Part shown: positions 32,224-36,916 of the stretch, piece after piece
Numbering within the stretch: position 1 is the first letter of the stretch
Layout: each line of letters begins with the position of its first letter
Source: CAZKHG01 sp964552655
Lineage (GTDB): Bacteria > Bacteroidota > Bacteroidia > Bacteroidales > Tenuifilaceae
Reading direction: 5' to 3'
DNA length: 36,916 nucleotides
Assembly (NCBI GenBank): GCA_964552655.1
Contig: CAZKHG010000033.1
Span: 1 to 36,916, forward strand
Notes under the pieces: generated by a model
What the model was told of the DNA's origin: nothing
The model's database searches: none
What the model saw: the letters and a program-made list of their open reading frames with translations, nothing else
Made by a program: the position numbers and the translations under genes

Positions 32224-33864
32224 ATGAAAAATTTAAAAAAAATATTTAGCAGTTGCTCTTTTTTGTTCCTCAGTTTTGGTGTATTTGCTCAGAATGTTGA
32301 TGATAGTGCGGTTACAGTGATAAACAGTATTGAATACAATTATTTTTTTAAACACCTCAAATATCTTTCAAGTGATGAGCTGCAAGGACGAGGGATAGGA
32401 ACTCATGGTTACCATCAAGCGGCCGACTATGTTGCACAAGAATTAAGTAATAATTCACTTTTACCTTATGGGGATTCGGGAACATACTTTCAGAATATTG
32501 AATTTTTAAAACCATCTATTATAAAGAACTCCGTAGATTTTCGGGTAGTTGCTGAATCCAAATCGTTAAATGGTATATATGGCAGAGATGTCAGCTTTCT
32601 GATAAGTGGAAAATCGTACAGGATCATCGAGCAGCAAAAGCTTGTATTTGTTGGGTATGGGAATATTATACCAGAGGAACAAATTAACGATTATGAAGGT
32701 GTTGATGTCCGAGGGAAAACTGTTATTGTGGCAGTGGGTGGTCCTAAATCAATTAAAAATTCGGCTAGTGAAGATCTCTTTTTAAAATTATTAAATGCAA
32801 AAAATCAGGGAGCAGCAGGTATTATCCTTTATTACCCCAAAAATGGCTTGTTTCAAAATTTGATTTTCAGGTATGTTCATGATTACCTGGTGAAAAGTTC
32901 TCTTTACTTTTCAGACACATCAATACATGGAACCTTGTCAGACATGGGTTTTAAGCTATGCGCATTTGCAAAAAGATCGTTTATCGGTGAAATATTCAGG
33001 CTGAATGGGCTTCGCCTTAACAGGGAAATCAGGAAAAAAAGTTCCACCAAACAGTTAAATATCAACCTAAATTACAGCTATTCAACAAATATCGAATATA
33101 TTAAAAGCAGGAATGTGGTTTCCATATTGCCTGGTTCAGATCCTAAATTGAAAAATGAATATGTTGTGATTGGAGCTCATTTGGATCATCTTGGTGTAGG
33201 AAGAAAAATCAAAGGGGACTCAATTTACAACGGTATGCTGGACAATGCTGCCGGGTGTGCAGCCTTACTTAGCATAGGAAAGGCATTTAATCAGCTGCCT
33301 AAAAAACCAAAACGTTCCATTATCTTCATTTGCTATACCGGCGAGGAGTGGGGCTTGCTGGGATCTCATTACTTTGTTAATAAAAACGAGATTAAAAATG
33401 GAAGAATTGTTGCCAACCTAAATCTAGATTTATTTTCCAATTTATTCGAAACCAGAGGAGTTATGCCCATCGGGTATTTGAATTCAAATTTATCTGAAGC
33501 CGTTGATTATTCTACTGGTAAATTGAATATGACAATTGCTGTTAGTAAAAAAATTGAGGAGGATTATGTGGAAAGAGGCGATCAGTTTTCATTTATCAGG
33601 CAAAGAATCCCCAGCTTGTTTATTTTACCCGGTAGCACTGCGATTGACTCAAAAATCAATGGGTTAAGGCAAACAAATAAATGGTTAAAAAAATATTATC
33701 ATTCTCCTATTGATGATTTAAACCAGAACTATTCTGATAAGGCATTTGCGACAGCAATAAAATTGAATTTTTTAACGCTTTATTACATAGCAAATACAAT
33801 GGAAAACATCAAATGGAATTCACGAAGCTGGATATATGATAGATATGCATTACCAGAGAAGTGA
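32224..33864 (+). CDS. Secreted M28-family zinc metallopeptidase with PA-like insert
   Basis: The 546-residue protein has a signal peptide (about 1-22, ending GVFAQ) and an N-terminal segment typical of secreted M28 aminopeptidases (YLSSDELQGRGIGTHG, about 47-62). A PA-like domain (about 130-250) contains GVDVRGKTVIVAVGGP and AKNQGAAGIILYYP. The M28 catalytic domain has the dinuclear zinc ligands His319 (GAHLDHLG), Asp340 (MLDNAAG), Glu375 with the general base Glu374 (TGEEWG), Asp402 (NLDLF) and His493 (YYHSPIDD). All are present, so an active periplasmic or surface aminopeptidase is expected. It probably starts a transcript of its own; the next gene begins 47 bases later. Confidence 0.92.
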   Translation: MKNLKKIFSSCSFLFLSFGVFAQNVDDSAVTVINSIEYNYFFKHLKYLSSDELQGRGIGTHGYHQAADYVAQELSNNSLLPYGDSGTYFQNIEFLKPSIIKNSVDFRVVAESKSLNGIYGRDVSFLISGKSYRIIEQQKLVFVGYGNIIPEEQINDYEGVDVRGKTVIVAVGGPKSIKNSASEDLFLKLLNAKNQGAAGIILYYPKNGLFQNLIFRYVHDYLVKSSLYFSDTSIHGTLSDMGFKLCAFAKRSFIGEIFRLNGLRLNREIRKKSSTKQLNINLNYSYSTNIEYIKSRNVVSILPGSDPKLKNEYVVIGAHLDHLGVGRKIKGDSIYNGMLDNAAGCAALLSIGKAFNQLPKKPKRSIIFICYTGEEWGLLGSHYFVNKNEIKNGRIVANLNLDLFSNLFETRGVMPIGYLNSNLSEAVDYSTGKLNMTIAVSKKIEEDYVERGDQFSFIRQRIPSLFILPGSTAIDSKINGLRQTNKWLKKYYHSPIDDLNQNYSDKAFATAIKLNFLTLYYIANTMENIKWNSRSWIYDRYALPEK

Positions 33865-33911
33865 TGATATTTGGAAAATTTTTGTATATCAGACTTAATT
33901 TTTAAAAAACT

Positions 33912-34460
33912 ATGATAAACACTCAATACCTGGCCTTACTTCGCGGAATAAATGTTGGAGGAAATAATATAATCAGAATGGCTGATCTGAAAACCTGTTT
34001 TGAATCCATGGGGTTTACTGATGTTTTAACCTATATTCAAAGTGGCAATGTGGTTTTTAAATCCGACGAGCAGGAGAAATCCCGGTTAACAGCTTTAATT
34101 GAGGATAAATTATCCTCCTGTTTCAACTATAAATCAAAAATCGTTTTAATAACCTACGAACAGCTCAATTTTATTATAAAAAATGCTCCGGTAAATTTTG
34201 GTCTGAAACCCGATGAGTATAGGTACGATGTGCTCTTTCTTAAAGAGCCCCTTGCCGCTGAGGAGGCAATTAAAAGTGTGAAAATCAGAGCAGGTGTGGA
34301 TAACGCTTATGCAGGTAACGGTGTCCTTTACACATCCCGGCTAATCAGTATGGCAGGGAAAAGCTATCTGAATAAAATAATTCTACTTCCAATATATCAA
34401 AGTATGACCATCAGGAATTGGAACACTACGACTAAACTGCTGGAACTTATGAAAAAATAA
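33912..34460 (+). CDS. DUF1697 family protein
   Basis: The 182-residue cytoplasmic protein matches DUF1697: the N-terminal YLALLRGINVGGNNIIRM (6-23), LTYIQSGNVVFKS (about 39-51), the middle YDVLFLKEP, and the C-terminal MTIRNWNTTTKLLELM, where RNWNTxxKL is the family hallmark. The function of the family is unknown. No partner is suggested by its neighbours, a secreted peptidase and a FISUMP protein. The call of family is firm. Confidence 0.93.
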   Translation: MINTQYLALLRGINVGGNNIIRMADLKTCFESMGFTDVLTYIQSGNVVFKSDEQEKSRLTALIEDKLSSCFNYKSKIVLITYEQLNFIIKNAPVNFGLKPDEYRYDVLFLKEPLAAEEAIKSVKIRAGVDNAYAGNGVLYTSRLISMAGKSYLNKIILLPIYQSMTIRNWNTTTKLLELMKK

Positions 34461-34523
34461 GATACATTTGGGTGAGAACCTGTATCAAATTCTATTTTAA
34501 ATCTTTTTTATTAACCTGATGAT

Positions 34524-35225
34524 GTGAAAAATACAATTATACTTTGGATAAATTTATTTTTGGGAATTTCCTTGGCCAGCTCACAAAACAATGGAATAAT
34601 CTCAGATATCGATGGCAATGTTTACAGAACAGTAACAATTGGCAATCAGGTATGGATGGCAGAAAACCTAAGAACTACAAAACTCAATAATGGGACTGAT
34701 ATTGTCCTGATTACCGAACAAAACTTATGGGAGAAGCTAACTTCTGCTGCTTATTGCTGGTATAAAAATGACTCAACAAAAGCAGGTAAGTATGGTTCTC
34801 TATACAATTGGTACGCAGTAAATACAAATAAACTCTGTCCTGAAGGATGGCGTGTGCCCTCTGATAAAGAGTGGATGCAACTTGAAGCCTTTGCTGATTC
34901 AAAATATGAGCCTGGAGATACAATTTGGTTTCAGGTACATAGCCGGGGTTTTGATGCTGGCAGGAAGTTAAAATCCGATACCGGGTGGGCTCCCGATTGT
35001 ACCGGAACAAACAACTTTGGTTTTAATGCATTGCCAGGCGGCGAACGTGTGGGTAAAATCAGCTTTCTTGGCCTAAATCAGAATGGCTTTTGGTGGAGCA
35101 GTACTCCCAAGGATTCATCAATGGCTTGGTACCGGTGCATGATTAATTGTGTTGATGGTGTTTTCCGAGGGCCACATCCGAAATTTGTTGGATTTTCTGT
35201 GAGATGCTTAGAAGATTTAAAATAA
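34524..35225 (+). CDS. Secreted FISUMP-domain protein
   Basis: The 233 residues consist of a signal peptide (about 1-20, ending SLASS) and one 'Fibrobacter succinogenes major paralogous' domain (TIGR02145): DIDGNVYRTVTIGNQVWMAENL (split over about 28-49), YGSLYNWYAVN, CPEGWRVPSDKEWMQLE, GFNALPGGER, FWWSST and a C-terminal VRCLED. These domains have a C-type-lectin-like/sulfatase-modifier-like look and occur on secreted proteins of Bacteroidota and Fibrobacter; the role is unknown. The start codon is GTG 34524; the overlapping ATG two bases earlier is followed at once by a stop. The gene converges on the esterase gene, whose stop lies 3 bases away. Confidence 0.9.
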   Translation: MKNTIILWINLFLGISLASSQNNGIISDIDGNVYRTVTIGNQVWMAENLRTTKLNNGTDIVLITEQNLWEKLTSAAYCWYKNDSTKAGKYGSLYNWYAVNTNKLCPEGWRVPSDKEWMQLEAFADSKYEPGDTIWFQVHSRGFDAGRKLKSDTGWAPDCTGTNNFGFNALPGGERVGKISFLGLNQNGFWWSSTPKDSSMAWYRCMINCVDGVFRGPHPKFVGFSVRCLEDLK

Positions 35226-35228
35226 AAA

Positions 35229-36548
35229 CTACCTTGTCTTGAATTCTTTTCCAACCGTTATCTCCAATTCAGCAGCGTAAAGCATTGTACGATCATTATC
35301 CTGAATATTGTACTTCAACAAAGGGCTGATACTTTTTTCCACTTTGCCCTCAAAGGTCAAATAATGATTTGTATAAATCGAAATTGGCTGATTAAAATCA
35401 AATACTTCAGGGGATAACAGAAGCGAGTACTTTTTAACATTGTTAGTTAAGACATCCACCCTATTGCCCCTTTTATGTACCTCAATCTGGCCAAATCGCT
35501 TATACCTTGGGAACAAATTGACACCCACGGTTTCGGTGGCATTAAAATCTTCAAGATTTGATTCTCCCTTGACATTACCAAGCTTTGTAATTTTCACCCA
35601 AAACTTTCGTCCAATAGTATCGGGGTTTTCGGTGGTAAACCAGATATCATCGGGAAAAGGGTTTCGGTTATGCTTTTTAATAAAAGATTGGATTGAATCC
35701 TTTAAGGCAGGATACCATTTCGTGGTATGACCAGAGGTATCAACAATTGTAAACCAGACATCGTGATCAACTTTCATTAGGGCATCAACATAGCTCTTTA
35801 CCACTTTTATATCAAATATTTGATCATTTCTGGTATTCACAATATAAAAGGGTAGCCCAATGAAATTGTTCAGGTAAAACTGCTTGTTTTTCACATAGCA
35901 TAACATCTCCATGCTACCAATAAATGGCAGATAACAAGAGAATAAGCTGGGATTAATATTGGCCTGATAGAATATTCCGCTCGCCCCATCTGATATCCCG
36001 GTTAAATAAATGTTGTTTTCATCAACATTATAATTGATTTTAACAAAATCAATAAGCTGATTTATATTTTCCACCTGGCTATAGCTCCACCACTGTGAAC
36101 CAAGATGACCGGAGGGAAAAACTGAGATGTAATCAACTGATTTCCATGCAGTATCTGACATATTGATCCAATTATAGAGCTGCTTGGGATTTAGATTTGC
36201 CACCGCTCCATGCAAAAAAACTTTTACCCGATATTTTTTTGTTGAATTATACTTGTAGGGGACAAAAATAAGGTTAGGGTGTTCAATCCCCTTCCCGTTG
36301 ACAAAGCTGTTTTCAATAAAACCCTTAATTGCTTTGGGGTTGTAAGATTTACCAGATTTTAGCCGGGAATAAAGCTGATCGAATGGTAATTGATTCCTGA
36401 TAATGTTTTTGGCTATTCTTTTTTTCTCAGATTTTGATGCCTCCAGGTAACTATTAATCAACCTATTGTAAACTTCTTCATTGTCCTGGGAAAATAAGCT
36501 AAAAGCCTGAAACAGCAGAAAACCATATAGTGCCAGATATGGTTTCAT
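35229..36548 (-). CDS. Secreted alpha/beta-hydrolase, esterase/depolymerase-like
   Basis: The 439-residue protein has a signal peptide (about 1-20, ending FSLFS). The alpha/beta-hydrolase core has the oxyanion His-Gly (VFLHGAVAN, 110-118), the nucleophile elbow GISDGASG with Ser186, an acid candidate Asp242 or Asp246 (NTRNDQIFD) and His274 (TSGHTTKWYP). This resembles secreted feruloyl esterase/PHB-depolymerase-like enzymes and peptidase-like 'poly(3-hydroxybutyrate) depolymerase' annotations; the substrate is not clear. The N-terminal 90 residues are helical and unassigned. The C-terminal 150 residues look like beta-rich add-ons, which might bind substrate. It is followed on the reverse strand by no further gene before the convergent FISUMP gene, and it lies 42 bases after the FMN-binding gene. 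Confidence 0.8.
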   Translation of the reverse strand: MKPYLALYGFLLFQAFSLFSQDNEEVYNRLINSYLEASKSEKKRIAKNIIRNQLPFDQLYSRLKSGKSYNPKAIKGFIENSFVNGKGIEHPNLIFVPYKYNSTKKYRVKVFLHGAVANLNPKQLYNWINMSDTAWKSVDYISVFPSGHLGSQWWSYSQVENINQLIDFVKINYNVDENNIYLTGISDGASGIFYQANINPSLFSCYLPFIGSMEMLCYVKNKQFYLNNFIGLPFYIVNTRNDQIFDIKVVKSYVDALMKVDHDVWFTIVDTSGHTTKWYPALKDSIQSFIKKHNRNPFPDDIWFTTENPDTIGRKFWVKITKLGNVKGESNLEDFNATETVGVNLFPRYKRFGQIEVHKRGNRVDVLTNNVKKYSLLLSPEVFDFNQPISIYTNHYLTFEGKVEKSISPLLKYNIQDNDRTMLYAAELEITVGKEFKTR

Positions 36549-36590
36549 ATTGATAAATTAGTGATTCGTTTACAGATTCTTGTGTAAAGT

Positions 36591-36916
36591 TTAATCTTTC
36601 TTCCGTTTTGCATCTTTCAGGGCTTCCTGTATGGCTGCCTTTAAAATATTGAACGACCAGGTGGCTCCGGAAACCACATCAACGCTGTCCATACTTTGTT
36701 TTGCCACCAGCTCCTTTGGGTAATCTTGTATTCCCTTCCAGTCGTTTCGGCATTGCTCCATGTAAACCGCGTTATCGGCAAAATGGCGTTCGTATTTATC
36801 GCTAAAAACTTCTTTTTTTGCAGAATCCACCACCTGAAAATCCACCTCAGAAATATATCCGTTTTTAATGGTAATTATCACATTGCCCCAGTAAGGCTCT
36901 GCAGTGTATTCTGATT
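36591..36916 (-). CDS. FMN-binding domain protein, 5' end outside the window
   Basis: The reverse frame is open to the window edge, so the gene starts beyond 36916; the GTG at 36881 is internal. The visible part reads EYTAEPYWGNVIITIKNGYI at its beginning and SVDVVSGATWSFNILKAAI near its end. The pattern (D-x-x-S-G-A-T) is the flavin-attachment signature of FMN_bind domains, where FMN is linked to the threonine by a phosphoester bond. Such domains occur in RnfG/NqrC and in extracytoplasmic electron-transfer proteins, alone or in larger proteins. Which type this is cannot be told from about 108 residues. The downstream esterase gene is 42 bases away and may be co-transcribed. Confidence 0.85.
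   Translation of the reverse strand, partial: SEYTAEPYWGNVIITIKNGYISEVDFQVVDSAKKEVFSDKYERHFADNAVYMEQCRNDWKGIQDYPKELVAKQSMDSVDVVSGATWSFNILKAAIQEALKDAKRKKD

Overview
The window looks like a chromosomal piece of a member of the Bacteroidota (class Bacteroidia or close). The signs are promoters of the TTG...TAnnTTTG type, weak or absent Shine-Dalgarno sequences, the rplM-rpsI-rpsB-tsf order, HmuY lipoproteins next to a TonB-dependent receptor with a carboxypeptidase-regulatory-like N-terminal domain, a FISUMP-domain protein, and many signal peptides and lipoboxes. I cannot name a genus.

Layout. 1-1797: the end of an LVIVD-repeat protein (cut by the window edge) and a small secreted beta-barrel-like protein. 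1870-2568: purQ, reverse strand. 2964-15229: a tightly packed nine-gene signalling operon. 15397-16762: an unrecognised lipoprotein and a small secreted protein, closed by a bidirectional terminator shared with a convergent PfkB kinase (16798-17781). 17877-18166: a promoter, a broken tRNA-Asn copy split by a 20-bp palindrome, an intact tRNA-Asn(GTT) and a terminator. 18165-20256: an AAG-type DNA glycosylase and an O-antigen-ligase-like membrane protein, reverse strand. 20404-24632: translation genes rplM, rpsI, rpsB, tsf, pyrH and frr, with a structured RNA leader before rpsB. 24840-29600: a heme-acquisition-type operon in which two HmuY-like lipoproteins flank a TonB receptor, followed by a four-helix membrane protein. 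29647-32001: a fucose-isomerase-like protein and a SxxK serine hydrolase, reverse strand. 32224-35225: an M28 peptidase, a DUF1697 protein and a FISUMP protein. 35229-36916: a secreted esterase-like protein and the end of an FMN-binding protein, reverse strand.

The main item is the 2964-15229 operon. It encodes a CheR methyltransferase, a membrane HAMP/GAF/PAS sensor with no output domain, a second CheR whose SAM-binding motifs have decayed, a stand-alone CheB methylesterase, a membrane GAF protein, a membrane GAF-PAS-PAS-PP2C (SpoIIE/SiaA-like) phosphatase, a SiaB-family kinase, a SiaC-family (DUF1987) phosphoprotein with threonine at position 68, and a 1046-aa ABCG-type transporter with a TerB-like N-terminal region. 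No chemoreceptor, CheA, CheW, CheY or GGDEF (SiaD) protein is encoded here. The arrangement suggests that methylation-type adaptation has been joined to a Sia partner switch, with the ABC protein as a candidate output. That link is inference from gene order; the individual domain calls are seen in the sequence.

The window also holds smaller structures of interest: a three-way-junction RNA before rpsB, a GTG start on rplM, and terminators that abut the stop codons of convergent genes.
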